DNA of 64,000 nt. Source: SAR116 cluster bacterium AG-390-L20 (GTDB lineage Bacteria; Pseudomonadota; Alphaproteobacteria; Puniceispirillales; Marisalimonadaceae). Positions 53,989-63,606 of the stretch are shown piece after piece. Numbering within the stretch: position 1 is the first letter of the stretch; each line of letters starts with the position of its first letter. A program made the translations under genes and the position numbers. The DNA is taken from the NCBI GenBank assembly GCA_003278095.1, contig QCHB01000004.1:124001-188000 (forward strand), given 5' to 3'. Below the pieces are notes generated by a model. It saw only the letters and a program-made list of their open reading frames with translations. It was not told the origin of the DNA and did no database searches.

Positions 53989-55354
53989 GGCTCTTGCAAT
54001 ACCAGATATGATCGTAGCAGGAGGCACTCTGCTTACCTCAGATCCCAGTAGACCTTACATCCAAGAAGGTTGGGTAGTTATCGATAACGGCCGAATACAG
54101 TCAATTCAAGACAAAAAGCCGGACAGGATTCACCCGGCAACAAAAGTAATTGATGCGAATGGTTTTGTCATTACACCTGGGTTCGTTAACGTCCACACCC
54201 ATGCTATCCTTAGTATGGTTCGCGGAGTGGCAGAAGACATGGGGTTTGCGCCAGCTTATACCATTGGTGTGCCTCATGGACATGATCCAAACCCAGAAGA
54301 AGCATATGCTATGGCTCAGCTGGGCGGTTTAGAAGCACTCCTCTTCGGATCAACGATAATCAACGACAGCTTCACACACCAGAATGTTGCACTTCCAGCG
54401 ATGGCTGAAACGGGGATCAGAGCATGGGGCTGTGGAAGAATCCACGATGTTGATTTTACACGCGTACATCTCGGTGAGTGGACCTATAACACAGAAATAG
54501 GAGAGCAGTCTCTTAGGGAAGCCTCGGAGCTGATTGAAGAAAACCACGATCCAATTAGTCTACGCACTGGGGTGGTCCTAGCACCTCACGCGCCAGACAC
54601 TTGTTCGCCAGATCTATTGCGCCAAGTACGCAATATGCGCGATGACAAAGGGCTGCGGATCAACACCCATGTTTCACAAAGTCAAGTTGAAGTTGATTTC
54701 ATTCGAGAACGAGACAAGATGAGTCCACCTGAATTATTGGAAGATGTCGGACTGCTAGATGATCGTTTAATTGGTGCGCATTGTATACACGTCTCGAAAA
54801 CAGATATTGAGCGACTTGGACGCGCAGGCGCACATCTGGCTCATATAGCTAAGGGTAATCAAACACACGGTCATGTGGCGCCGACCAGTGCTCTGCGTCG
54901 CGCGGGTATGAATTTGACACTTTCAACCGACAACATGCATGCTGATATGGTGGAATTGATGAGATGGGCTTTAGCTTCGGGTCGTTTACAAGATGGTAAG
55001 ATTACCAACGATTGGCAGCCTGCCAATGTGTTTGAGGCTGCTACAATTGGAGGTGCGCGGGCGCTTGGTCTGGAAGAAGAGGTTGGTTCTTTAACAGTTG
55101 GCAAACGCGCTGATTTAGTAATGTTTGACTTTAGACGCCCACATTTGAGACCGCTAACAAACGTGTTGGGAACACTTGTACACACAGGACAGGGTCGAGA
55201 CGTAGATACAGTCATTGTGGAAGGCGAGGTTGTTGTTTCTGGTGGAGAGCCACTACGAGTGGACAAATCGGCTGTTCTTGAAGCTGCAGAAACTGCAGCC
55301 GCTGCGCTATGGCGCCGAGCGCGGTCAGAAGAGTTAGCGTTTTCTAAAAGTTAA
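53981..55354 (+). CDS. Amidohydrolase-superfamily enzyme (TRZ/ATZ-like, COG0402 type)
   Basis: A 457-residue metal-dependent hydrolase. The metal motif is VHTHA (H72, H74), the next His is in NTHVSQ (H230), HC(I)H follows (H267, H270), and the late Asp is in LSTDNMH (D317). APHAPDTCS is at 201-209. In cytosine/SAH-deaminase-type relatives the His230 motif is usually HxxE, but here the fourth position is Gln233. The enzyme probably deaminates or hydrolyses a ring or amide compound brought in by the linked transporter. Substrate unknown. Confidence 0.78.
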   Translation: MSKALAIPDMIVAGGTLLTSDPSRPYIQEGWVVIDNGRIQSIQDKKPDRIHPATKVIDANGFVITPGFVNVHTHAILSMVRGVAEDMGFAPAYTIGVPHGHDPNPEEAYAMAQLGGLEALLFGSTIINDSFTHQNVALPAMAETGIRAWGCGRIHDVDFTRVHLGEWTYNTEIGEQSLREASELIEENHDPISLRTGVVLAPHAPDTCSPDLLRQVRNMRDDKGLRINTHVSQSQVEVDFIRERDKMSPPELLEDVGLLDDRLIGAHCIHVSKTDIERLGRAGAHLAHIAKGNQTHGHVAPTSALRRAGMNLTLSTDNMHADMVELMRWALASGRLQDGKITNDWQPANVFEAATIGGARALGLEEEVGSLTVGKRADLVMFDFRRPHLRPLTNVLGTLVHTGQGRDVDTVIVEGEVVVSGGEPLRVDKSAVLEAAETAAAALWRRARSEELAFSKS

Positions 55355-55429
55355 ATTTTAAGAATGTTGGTTGAATTCAAAGTTACGAATAATCTTCCGA
55401 AATCGTTATCTACCTTTATTTGTGAAGTT

Positions 55430-55514
55430 TGGTAGGGATACCCGGAATCGAACCGGGAAGCCTTGCGGCACTGGTTTTTGAGACCAGCGTGTTTACCTAT
55501 TTCACCATATCCCC
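55430..55514 (-). tRNA. tRNA-Leu (anticodon CAA)
   Basis: An 85-base cloverleaf on the minus strand. The acceptor stem GGGGATA pairs with TATCCCT (one G-U), followed by discriminator A and encoded CCA. The anticodon stem CTGGT/ACCAG encloses loop CTCAAAA, giving anticodon CAA for UUG codons. A long variable arm (GCC-GCAA-GGC) marks a class II tRNA. The T stem CCCGG/CCGGG encloses TTCGATT. Its 3' end faces the GC-rich operon. Confidence 0.97.
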
Positions 55515-55600
55515 AATATTTTTAATTATAAGTATACTTAAATAAATATTATATATATCAATGTTAAAAAAATAAAAGATATAAATAAGACATATTAATT

Positions 55601-56200
55601 ATGATTTTTAACAACCATAAAAGAATAATAAATAAATTAATTGAAAAAGCTAAAAAGAATGCTGTTAAGCCATTGGCAGATAAAGTTTTAGGCTTTATTT
55701 CAATGATTGAGTCAATTATTTTCCCTCTTCCAGTTGATCCATTTTTGGCTGGGTTAACTTTAGCCGTCCCTAGTAAAGCTCTTAGATTTGCATTTATTTG
55801 TACAATTGGATCTGTGGTTGGTGGTGTGATTGGATGGTTATTAGGTTATTTAATTGGGCCGTCTATTGAGAATTTATTTCTATATTTTCCTTGGTTTACT
55901 GAAGAGAAGTTTAATGCCGTCAAGATTGCTTACAAAGACAACGGTATGCTGATTATTTTCTTGGGAGCTTTTACACCCCTTCCGTATAAAATTATAACCA
56001 TTACAAGTGGAATAGCAGAAGTAAACATATTTGCATTTATTTTAATGTCCATTTTAGGAAGAGGCACTCGTTTTTTCATAGTTGCTTATCTGGTTAAATT
56101 TTTTGGTAAACCAGCATTATTATTCTTACAAAAAAATCTTCTGATTTCATCTAGCATTTTAGGAGTGGCAATTATAATTTTTACAATTTATGTTATGTAA
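55601..56200 (+). CDS. YqaA-like VTT/DedA-family membrane protein
   Basis: A 199-residue integral membrane protein of the SNARE-associated/VTT (DedA-YqaA) family. It has about four to five hydrophobic segments, with PLPVDPFLAGLTLA (near 45) and GAFTPLPYKIITITSG (near 125) matching the re-entrant loops of the family. Such proteins act in lipid or small-molecule transport across the membrane. It is directly followed by dsbB (no gap) and coq7, a set often kept together in Alphaproteobacteria. Confidence 0.85.
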   Translation: MIFNNHKRIINKLIEKAKKNAVKPLADKVLGFISMIESIIFPLPVDPFLAGLTLAVPSKALRFAFICTIGSVVGGVIGWLLGYLIGPSIENLFLYFPWFTEEKFNAVKIAYKDNGMLIIFLGAFTPLPYKIITITSGIAEVNIFAFILMSILGRGTRFFIVAYLVKFFGKPALLFLQKNLLISSSILGVAIIIFTIYVM

Positions 56201-56683
56201 ATGTTAATGAACAATATTTTTAAAATATCTTTTTTAGTATCTTCTTTAATGCTTTTATCCGCTTTTTATTTGGAATATTTTCACGACGCATTTCCATGCG
56301 ACTTATGCATCACTCAAAGGTGGTTTCACACCCTAATCATTTCTTACAGTTTAATTGCAATTTTAATTTTAGAAAAAAAATTTATAGTAGATAAATTAAT
56401 TTTAATAGGTCTGTCACTTACTTGGATTGCAAGTTCAATTGCCGGATTATATCATTTTGGTATCGAGATGAATTTTTGGACTGGACCAGATGGATGTTCT
56501 TCAAGTATTGATTTTTCAAAAGATACACTTAAATATTTATTAAACAAGTCTCCTATTAAATGTGATGAAGTAATGTTCAGTATATTTGGGTTGTCATTAG
56601 CTGGTTGGAATGCACTTATGTCATTTGTAATGTTTTTGATAGTAAGTGTTTTTTTGGTAAATAAAAGGTTTATAAAAGTATGA
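56201..56683 (+). CDS. dsbB: DsbB-family disulfide bond formation protein
   Basis: A 160-residue four-helix membrane protein. The first active pair is CDLC in FPCDLCITQRW (near residue 28-31). The second pair is split between DGCSSS (near 100) and IKCDEV (near 119). It reoxidises a DsbA-type oxidase using quinone. Its stop overlaps the coq7 start (ATGA). Confidence 0.9.
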   Translation: MLMNNIFKISFLVSSLMLLSAFYLEYFHDAFPCDLCITQRWFHTLIISYSLIAILILEKKFIVDKLILIGLSLTWIASSIAGLYHFGIEMNFWTGPDGCSSSIDFSKDTLKYLLNKSPIKCDEVMFSIFGLSLAGWNALMSFVMFLIVSVFLVNKRFIKV

Positions 56684-57204
56684 AAAAAATTATTAGTAAA
56701 CATCAGATTGATTCTATTTTAAGAGTTGATCATGCTGGAGAGACGGCAGCAGCTAAGATATACGACGGACAGTTGGCTATTTTAAAAAATACCCCCGTTG
56801 GCCCCACTATTCAACATATGAAGGATCAAGAACAAGAACACCTAGATACCTTTAATGATCTTCTTGTGGAAAATGACACTAGACCGACTGCTCTTCTTCC
56901 TCTTTGGAATGTTATGGGTTATGGACTTGGTGTTGCGAGTGCTATAATGGGAGAAAAAGCTGCTATGGCTTGCACAATAGCCGTTGAAGAAGTCATTGGG
57001 GAACATTACGCAAAGCAGGCAGAAAGTTTAGACGAAAAACATAAAGAACTGAAATCCACATTAATGAAGTTCAGGGATGATGAACTTGACCATCTTGAAA
57101 CTGGAGTTGAATATGATGGTAAAGATGCGCCTGGATTTGATGTGATGAAAACTATAGTTCAGTTAGGTTGTAGAACTGCCATAAAAATTTCAGAGAAAAT
57201 ATAA
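56680..57204 (+). CDS. coq7: Demethoxyubiquinone hydroxylase (Coq7/UbiF-type)
   Basis: A 174-residue diiron hydroxylase that makes 5-hydroxy-ubiquinol precursors in ubiquinone synthesis. The ligand motifs are DHAGETAA, EQEHLDTF, EEVIGEHYAKQ and DDELDHLE, the four-helix diiron signature of the family. It is translationally coupled to dsbB. Ubiquinone is the electron acceptor for DsbB and probably for CO dehydrogenase. Confidence 0.95.
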   Translation: MKKIISKHQIDSILRVDHAGETAAAKIYDGQLAILKNTPVGPTIQHMKDQEQEHLDTFNDLLVENDTRPTALLPLWNVMGYGLGVASAIMGEKAAMACTIAVEEVIGEHYAKQAESLDEKHKELKSTLMKFRDDELDHLETGVEYDGKDAPGFDVMKTIVQLGCRTAIKISEKI

Positions 57205-57218
57205 AAATTATAATTTAT

Positions 57219-57782
57219 TCAATTATGACTTTCTAATTCTGTATCCCAATATAAAAAATCACGCCAAGATTCGTGTAAATAGTTTGGGGGGAAATACCTA
57301 CCATTCTTTTTTAGTAAATTTGTTGATGGAGCTTCAGGCTTAATAATAGGGAACATGTTAATTTCCTTGGATCGCTTGCTACCTTTTTTAAAATTACAGG
57401 GACGACAAGCAGCTACAACATTATTCCAATTAGTTTTTCCACCTAGAGACCTTGGAATTACATGATCAAAAGTTAAATCGTGTGATTGTTTAACTGCTCC
57501 ACAATATTGACAGGAAAATCTATCTCTTAAGAAAACATTAAATCTTGTAAAAACAGGAGATTTCTTATTTTTAATGTATTCTTTCAAAGAAATTACACTA
57601 GGTACTTTCATTGAAAATCCAGGAGACCTTACAACTTCGTCATATTCAGAGACAATATTTACTCTGTCAAGAAATACGGCTTTTATTGTATCTTGCCATG
57701 ACCAAAGTGATAATGGAAAATAACTCAACGGTTGATAATCAGCATTGAGAACTAATGTAGGTGAAAATGAATAGGTAGTCAT
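57219..57782 (-). CDS. HNH endonuclease-family protein
   Basis: A 187-residue protein with a C-terminal HNH domain: zinc pair CQYCG (near residue 94), LTFDHVIPRSLGG (near 109), a WNNVVAACRPCN segment, then KG. This is the widespread chromosomal HNH protein of Alphaproteobacteria, about 185 residues long, and not a homing-intron nuclease; its role is unknown, perhaps in repair. It converges on coq7. Confidence 0.87.
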   Translation of the reverse strand: MTTYSFSPTLVLNADYQPLSYFPLSLWSWQDTIKAVFLDRVNIVSEYDEVVRSPGFSMKVPSVISLKEYIKNKKSPVFTRFNVFLRDRFSCQYCGAVKQSHDLTFDHVIPRSLGGKTNWNNVVAACRPCNFKKGSKRSKEINMFPIIKPEAPSTNLLKKNGRYFPPNYLHESWRDFLYWDTELESHN

Positions 57783-57862
57783 TGAACTCTAATTAAATTA
57801 TTTGAATAATAATTAGACTATCAATAATAAAAATTTATTAAATAAAAAAATTAGGATTCTAA

Positions 57863-58522
57863 TTAATTTATTTGTTTTAACATCTCCATTCCTCTGCTTA
57901 TACCTTCAGGATCTATTCCATGGCCAAGTTTAGGTCTTGAGAGTGTTTCAACATTAAAACCAATGTTGTTTAAAAGTGATTTTGATTTTTGTAATGAATG
58001 GAATGGTACGACCTCATCTTGTTCTCCATGAACTAACAATATGGGAGTATCTGAAAATTTATGTTTCCCATTGATTAACTGAAAGCTGGCAGCTTCAATA
58101 TTTTCGTCTCTTAAGGCACCTGAGTATCCTATAATAGCTCCAAGTTGGAACTTATTTAATAATAAGCATTGCATGCTCATCATTGCTCCTTGTGAAAAAC
58201 CTATTAAAACTACATTTTTAAAGGTAAGTTTAAGATCTTCAGCTTCTTTATTGATTAGTTTAATTAAACTTTCTGAAGCTTTAATTGCACCATTAGGAAT
58301 TTCTTCAATCGGAAACCATTGTCTTCCTTGAGGAGACATAGCACAAGGATGAGGTGCATCAGGGGAAATAAAAGTAGCGTTTGGTAAAGCCATAGCAAAT
58401 GGCTTTGCTAAATCAATTAAATCTTTTCCATCAGCACCATATCCATGAAGAAAAACGACTAAATGACTAGAAAGGCCTCCTGCTGCAGGTTTATGTCTAT
58501 ATATTTTAACAAGATCACTCAT
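57863..58522 (-). CDS. Alpha/beta-hydrolase (phospholipase/carboxylesterase family)
   Basis: A 219-residue esterase of the YpfH/carboxylesterase-II family. The nucleophile elbow is GFSQGAMM (near residue 109), the acid is in HGEQDEVVP, and the catalytic His is in KLGHGIDPE near the end. ATG at 58522 is used; a GTG at 58534 lacks a ribosome site, whereas GTGGAA lies ahead of the ATG. Confidence 0.88.
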   Translation of the reverse strand: MSDLVKIYRHKPAAGGLSSHLVVFLHGYGADGKDLIDLAKPFAMALPNATFISPDAPHPCAMSPQGRQWFPIEEIPNGAIKASESLIKLINKEAEDLKLTFKNVVLIGFSQGAMMSMQCLLLNKFQLGAIIGYSGALRDENIEAASFQLINGKHKFSDTPILLVHGEQDEVVPFHSLQKSKSLLNNIGFNVETLSRPKLGHGIDPEGISRGMEMLKQIN

Positions 58523-58647
58523 AATAAATTCCACAAATTAATTATCTATAAATTTACATTATATGTTCTTAAGAAAAAATTGTTACTAAATTTCCAAAAT
58601 AATGTGTTATATTATTTCTCTTGTAATTTAAAACTGAATTTTGCTTT

Positions 58648-59664
58648 ATGAACGAAAAAATTGAAAATCAAAATAAGTTAATTGATCCTTTTGGTAGAGA
58701 TGTAAATTATTTGCGAGTGTCAGTTACTGATAGATGCGACTTCAGATGTACATACTGCATGGCTGAAGATATGGAATTTCTTCCAAAAAAAGATATTTTA
58801 AGTCTAGAGGAAATTGAAGAAGTTTGCAGAACTTTTATGAAACTTGGAACAAGGAAAATTAGATTAACGGGAGGTGAACCTTTAGTTAGAAAAGGTATTA
58901 TGCAAGTAATTAATAATTTAGGCAAAGAGGTTGGTACCTTACTCGATGAATTAACAATTACAACAAATGGCAGTCAGCTGGAATCTAAAGCTGAAGAATT
59001 ATACAAAGCTGGTGTTAGACGTATTAATGTATCTTTAGATCATTTAGACCCAATAAAATTTAGAGAAATAACAAGATGGGGAGATCTTGAGAAAGTTAAG
59101 AGAGGACTAAAAAAAGCCCGTGACGTTGGTCTAAAAATAAAAATAAACACTGTAGCAATTAGTAACTTTAATCAAAATCATCTTTCCGAAATACTTAAAT
59201 GGTGTGGTAAAGAAAATTTTGACATGACTATAATTGAAGTTATGCCAATGGGCGATATCGGTGGAGATACAAGATATGGACAATACTTACCTTTATCACA
59301 GGTCCGAACCGAACTAGAAAAAGAATTCACTCTAAAAGACCTTCCAGAAAGAACAAGCGGCCCAGCAAGATATGTGTCAGTTAAAGAAACAAATAACAAG
59401 CTTGGTTTTATAACACCATTAACGCATAATTTTTGTGAAAGTTGTAATAGGGTAAGACTTACTTGCACTGGTGTCTTATATATGTGCTTAGGACAGGATG
59501 ATAATGCCGATTTAAAAACTGTTCTAAGAGAAGAAGGATCTACTGCTCTAGAAGAAGCGATAAGAATGGCAATAGGGAGAAAACCAAAAGGGCATGACTT
59601 TGAGATTTCACGTCAATCTCCAAACATATCTGTCAACCGACACATGTCTCTTACAGGGGGCTGA
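58648..59664 (+). CDS. moaA: GTP 3',8-cyclase (molybdenum cofactor synthesis)
   Basis: A 338-residue radical SAM enzyme that makes the first Moco precursor from GTP. The SAM cluster is C30-x3-C34-x2-C37 ([13 protein letters not shown]). The C-terminal cluster cysteines are in [11 protein letters not shown] near residue 267. The protein ends in Gly-Gly as required for activity. Its product is needed by CoxL and SoxC in this window. It abuts the convergent MFS gene. Confidence 0.97.
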   Translation: MNEKIENQNKLIDPFGRDVNYLRVSVTDRCDFRCTYCMAEDMEFLPKKDILSLEEIEEVCRTFMKLGTRKIRLTGGEPLVRKGIMQVINNLGKEVGTLLDELTITTNGSQLESKAEELYKAGVRRINVSLDHLDPIKFREITRWGDLEKVKRGLKKARDVGLKIKINTVAISNFNQNHLSEILKWCGKENFDMTIIEVMPMGDIGGDTRYGQYLPLSQVRTELEKEFTLKDLPERTSGPARYVSVKETNNKLGFITPLTHNFCESCNRVRLTCTGVLYMCLGQDDNADLKTVLREEGSTALEEAIRMAIGRKPKGHDFEISRQSPNISVNRHMSLTGG

Positions 59665-60840
59665 TTAGTATCTTACTCTAATCCCATCAGTTTTGATTAT
59701 AATTATGCTCATGAACAAGATAAGAATTGGTATTGCTGTATAAAACATCATTATTTCCCAGCCAAGAGTGCTGTGAAGTGCGCCTGCTAAAAATGATCCT
59801 GCGGCCACAAAAACAAAAATAATAAAATCTGTTACGCCTTGAACCTTTCCCCTTTCCTCAGGAAGTGCAGACTTTGCAATAATATCACTACCTCCAACAT
59901 AAAGAAAATTCCAACCTAAACCACATAAGAATAAAGCTATCCAAAAATGTTCGATTGTCTGACCAATAATTGTAAAAGAGATTGAAAAAGCATAAAGAAA
60001 TAATCCTATCATCATTACTTTACGGTTACCAAGTGAGTTGATAATTGTACCAGTGAAAAAAGACGGTGCAAACATAGCAATAACATGCCATTGAATCACA
60101 GTTGCACTAGCGCTATCACCCAATTTACATACATTTACAATTTGTAGTGGAGTTGCTGTCATAATAAAACTCATAAGGGAATAACCAATAGCAGCTGCTA
60201 AAATCGCTATTATAAGATTTTTCTGAAATAAAATATCACTTAAAGGCCTATTTATTTTTTTGGATGGAATTGGTTTTTTTATGTTTATGAAAATTAAAAT
60301 TAGAAAATTTATTATTTGTATTATTGCTGCAAATAAATATGTAGCTAAATAGATATAATCAGGGAAAAAATCAAAAGAGTATCTAGAAACTTCAGGACCT
60401 AAAATAGCCGCGATGAGCCCACCAGCCAAAACTAATGAGATAGCTTTACTTTTTAAACTAATTGAAACATTGTCAGCAGCAGCATAACGATAAAATTGTT
60501 GATTTGCTTGCGAAAAACCCAGCAGTATTGAACCAAGAATAAATAAAGAAAAAAGTTTGTAATAGATTGCGCAAGCTATGACTAAACATCCAACAAAAGC
60601 TGACATAGCACCTACAAGAAACATAGGCCTTCTTCCAAATTTGCCCATCAATAAAGAAACAGGAATTAGCGTTAATGCTATTGTTAAAAATTGAAGAGAT
60701 AACGGAATAGTTGCGTAAGATGAATGAGTAGCTAAAATAGTACCAACTAATCCAGTGTTTATCATGTTAATATTTGTAGTTGTAACAGACAGACCCTGAG
60801 CAATTGATAATATTAAAGTATTTCTCTTCTCCAGTTCCAA
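59665..60840 (-). CDS. Major facilitator superfamily transporter
   Basis: A 391-residue protein with about twelve predicted transmembrane helices and a loop 2-3 motif GKFGRRPMF (near residue 65), as in drug/sugar:proton MFS members. Start is TTG at 60840, the codon just after an in-frame stop; no strong ribosome site is seen. Substrate cannot be assigned. It converges on moaA with no gap. Confidence 0.85.
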   Translation of the reverse strand: MELEKRNTLILSIAQGLSVTTTNINMINTGLVGTILATHSSYATIPLSLQFLTIALTLIPVSLLMGKFGRRPMFLVGAMSAFVGCLVIACAIYYKLFSLFILGSILLGFSQANQQFYRYAAADNVSISLKSKAISLVLAGGLIAAILGPEVSRYSFDFFPDYIYLATYLFAAIIQIINFLILIFINIKKPIPSKKINRPLSDILFQKNLIIAILAAAIGYSLMSFIMTATPLQIVNVCKLGDSASATVIQWHVIAMFAPSFFTGTIINSLGNRKVMMIGLFLYAFSISFTIIGQTIEHFWIALFLCGLGWNFLYVGGSDIIAKSALPEERGKVQGVTDFIIFVFVAAGSFLAGALHSTLGWEIMMFYTAIPILILFMSIIIIKTDGIRVRY

Positions 60841-60901
60841 CTACTTGTTGTCTTTACATAGAGATAATATTAACGTCATTACATAATCATTCTTTTAAGT
60901 T

Positions 60902-61975
60902 ATGGAGATAGATTTGAATACGTATTCTGGCCCCGGTCCAAAGAACCTTATAACAGATGTTGTTGGAGTACAAGTAGGTCATGCGCAAGATAAAAAAATT
61001 GGTACAGGAGTAACTGTTATTTCAGGAAATAGACCATTCTCTGCGTCTGTAGATGTGAGGGGTGGTGGCCCAGGAACAAGAGAAACTGACATGCTAAGTC
61101 TGGAAAATTCGATAGGTCGCGCTGATGCTATTGTACTCTCTGGTGGATCAGCATACGGGCTTGATGCATGCTCAGAAATTCAAGATTTGTTGAGAGGAGA
61201 CCAAAAAGGATATCAATTAGGCAAATCAATTATACCGCTAGTACCAGGAGCTGTAATTTTTGACCTTAATATTAATGAAAACCCTCATGTAAATGAACTA
61301 GGTAAAAGATCTCCATGGAGAATTTTAGCAAATAAAGCATATAAGTCACTTAACAGCGAATTATTATTAGGTTCTTATGGTGCAGGTTGTGGTGCAACTA
61401 CAGCAACATTAAAAGGAGGACAAGGATCATCCTCATGGACACAAAATTTTTCTAATGGAAAGGCATATACAGTTGGAGCTATTGTAATAAATAATGCAGT
61501 TGGGAACCCATTACTTAATGATGGACCTAATTTTTTATCAGGTCACTTGGAGTTTGATAAAGAGTTTGGAGGATATGGGCCATCTAATAAAAGATATGAT
61601 AATGTATTAAGAGCAAAAAGGATCCCTCCATCACTTGGAATAACAGACACCTTAAATGATATTTCAAGTAATACAGTCATCGGTGTTGTTGCTACAGATG
61701 CACCCTTAACTCGTACAAACTTAAAAAGAATAGCTATTATGGCTCATGATGGTATAGCAAAATCATTGAACCCTGCTCACACACCTATGGATGGAGACAC
61801 AATTTTTTCTATTTCAACTAAGCAGGATAGCGAAGAACAAGTTTTAGAAAATGTAGACATCTTAGCTCTTGGTTCTAGAGCAAGTGATTGTGTTGCAAGA
61901 GCCTGCAATAGAGCGGTTTATGAAGCAATTTCCATAGGTAGTTCAAAACCTGGATGGAAAGTTTTATTCTCCTAA
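60902..61975 (+). CDS. P1-family peptidase (DmpA/L-aminopeptidase D-esterase-like)
   Basis: A 357-residue self-processing Ntn-type hydrolase of family P1. TDVVGVQVGHAQ near residue 18, GGSAYGLDA near 80, GSYGAGCGATTATLKGG near 160 and VVATDAPLTRTNLKR near 250 are family segments. The position of the processing nucleophile, just before the VVATDAPL strand, appears to hold Thr in SNTVIG. Members release N-terminal residues from peptides or beta-peptides. Confidence 0.87.
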   Translation: MEIDLNTYSGPGPKNLITDVVGVQVGHAQDKKIGTGVTVISGNRPFSASVDVRGGGPGTRETDMLSLENSIGRADAIVLSGGSAYGLDACSEIQDLLRGDQKGYQLGKSIIPLVPGAVIFDLNINENPHVNELGKRSPWRILANKAYKSLNSELLLGSYGAGCGATTATLKGGQGSSSWTQNFSNGKAYTVGAIVINNAVGNPLLNDGPNFLSGHLEFDKEFGGYGPSNKRYDNVLRAKRIPPSLGITDTLNDISSNTVIGVVATDAPLTRTNLKRIAIMAHDGIAKSLNPAHTPMDGDTIFSISTKQDSEEQVLENVDILALGSRASDCVARACNRAVYEAISIGSSKPGWKVLFS

Positions 61976-61991
61976 ATAAATTCGATATATT

Positions 61992-62783
61992 TTAACTCTT
62001 GAGGTTTAAAGCTTCTGCTTTCTTTTTCAAACGCCAATAAAACAGAGATGCAAAAGGCAAGCTGAAAATATAAACTAAAACCAATATTACAAATCCTTTT
62101 ATAGGATTACTAATAATTGCATTACTAAGAAGAGCGAGAATTATGAGCAAAGGTATGACATATGATTTTGGAATTTGAAACACCTTACCTGAAAAAGTGG
62201 GCAGGTTGCTTACCATAGCTATTGAAATGAAACCAATCCAAAGCCCAATATTTTCAAAAGATTTTAAATCTTGTGATTGTAAATATCCATCTATGGCTAT
62301 TGGAAATAGCATTAAAAATGCCGCAGCTGGAGTGGGAACACCATTGAAATAATTTTTAGCATAGCTAGGTCTTTCAGATAATTCTGAATTAAATCTTGCA
62401 AGTCTGAGTGCTGAGCAAATCACATAAAGAACTATTATTATCCAAAATAAATTACCCTGTGGTTTGTCCATCCACAGATATACAGAAAATGCAGGAACAG
62501 CCCCAAAAACTACAAAATCTGATAAAGAATCAAGATGCATACCGAATTCACTAGTAGATTTTAATAATCGAGCAACTCTTCCATCCAACATGTCAAAAAC
62601 TGAAGCAATAATTATCATTATAATCACATTATCCCAATTATTAAAAAGAGCTTGATACATTGCTTGCAAACCAAAGATTAAAGCACATATCGTAAGAAAG
62701 TTCGGAAGCATCCAAACTACTGAAAAACGTCTAGGTCTAGATTGAAAAGCTTTTTTTGCTAATTTAATGCCCTTACTTTTCAT
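61992..62783 (-). CDS. pssA: CDP-diacylglycerol--serine O-phosphatidyltransferase
   Basis: A 263-residue CDP-alcohol phosphatidyltransferase. The signature DG-x2-AR-x8-G-x3-D-x3-D is complete (D67, G68, A71, R72, G81, D85, D89). Several transmembrane helices follow. It makes phosphatidylserine, which the overlapping upstream psd gene product converts to phosphatidylethanolamine. It overlaps psd by 11 bp. Confidence 0.95.
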   Translation of the reverse strand: MKSKGIKLAKKAFQSRPRRFSVVWMLPNFLTICALIFGLQAMYQALFNNWDNVIIMIIIASVFDMLDGRVARLLKSTSEFGMHLDSLSDFVVFGAVPAFSVYLWMDKPQGNLFWIIIVLYVICSALRLARFNSELSERPSYAKNYFNGVPTPAAAFLMLFPIAIDGYLQSQDLKSFENIGLWIGFISIAMVSNLPTFSGKVFQIPKSYVIPLLIILALLSNAIISNPIKGFVILVLVYIFSLPFASLFYWRLKKKAEALNLKS

Positions 62784-63498
62784 CTAGATTTTCCTTAACT
62801 GGTTTACTAGATTTAGTAAAATCTCCAATAATAGTTTCACCTGCAATCATTTTTTGTCCTTGTAAAACCATTACTGCAATATCAGATGGAAAGTAAATAT
62901 CAACTCTACTCCCAAATCTGATAAGACCGAATATTTCTCCTGCCTTTAAAGACGAACCTATGTCAACATCACAAATAATTCTTCTTGCAACTAAACCTGC
63001 AATTTGGACAAATGCAATTTTTTTTCCATTTTCTGTATCCATTCCAAGTATCAGTCTTTCATTTTCAGAAGAAGCTTTATCTAAACTGGCATTAAAAAAA
63101 GAGCCTGGAATATAATTTTTATATGTAATTTGACCTAGCATTGGTGATCTATTTACGTGAACATCAAAGACATTCATGAAAACACAGACCCTAGTCCATT
63201 TTCCTTCAGGCAAGCCAATTTCTTCACTTGGATTGATTTTAGAAATTTCTATAACTCTTCCATCTGCTGGTGAAATAATAAGATTATTTTTATTTGATCC
63301 TGACAAAACTGGGGTAACTCTTAAGGGATTTCTAAAAAAATATATACACCAGACTGTCAAAATTATACCAAAAAAATAAAGTGGGGGCCACAACCAACCT
63401 ATAATCACTGTGAATATAAAAAAGATCGCTATAAATGGAATACCTGCAGGATGAATTGGAGTAAAAATTGAGGCTTTAATAGAATCAACAATATTCAT
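62773..63498 (-). CDS. psd: Phosphatidylserine decarboxylase proenzyme
   Basis: A 241-residue archaeal/short-type Psd. The self-cleavage site is in IRFGSRVDIYFP near residue 206, where Ser becomes the pyruvoyl group. SPADGRVIEI and FMNVFDVHVNRSPM (near 71 and 110) are typical. N-terminal membrane segments are present. It makes phosphatidylethanolamine after PssA. Confidence 0.95.
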   Translation of the reverse strand: MNIVDSIKASIFTPIHPAGIPFIAIFFIFTVIIGWLWPPLYFFGIILTVWCIYFFRNPLRVTPVLSGSNKNNLIISPADGRVIEISKINPSEEIGLPEGKWTRVCVFMNVFDVHVNRSPMLGQITYKNYIPGSFFNASLDKASSENERLILGMDTENGKKIAFVQIAGLVARRIICDVDIGSSLKAGEIFGLIRFGSRVDIYFPSDIAVMVLQGQKMIAGETIIGDFTKSSKPVKENLDEK

Positions 63499-63606
63499 TT
63501 TTTTTCCTATAAAGATAACTTCTAAGTAATTATTTAACTTATATATAGCATCTATGATAAATAATGCTATTATACAATTAATAGAATTTTAATCATTGAG
63601 TAAAAA

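Larger units (their letters stand above)
51677..55354 (+). other. Candidate horizontally acquired four-gene segment
   Basis: GC is higher than in the flanks: 50% in lines 51721-51780 and 54181-54240 and 33% in 52801-52860, against 30% in a control line (43141-43200), all counted by hand. Codon use shifts to more G/C third positions, most clearly in the last gene. The four genes form one tight transport-and-hydrolysis operon that ends about 75 bp from the 3' end of tRNA-Leu. No integrase, transposase or direct repeat was found, so mechanism is unknown. Confidence 0.62.

Noticed and set aside
51354-55514. Integrase or direct repeats flanking the GC-rich operon
   Set aside because: No recombinase gene is present and no copy of the tRNA-Leu 3' end could be found by eye in the 51354-51676 gap, so a genomic-island claim is kept as inference only.
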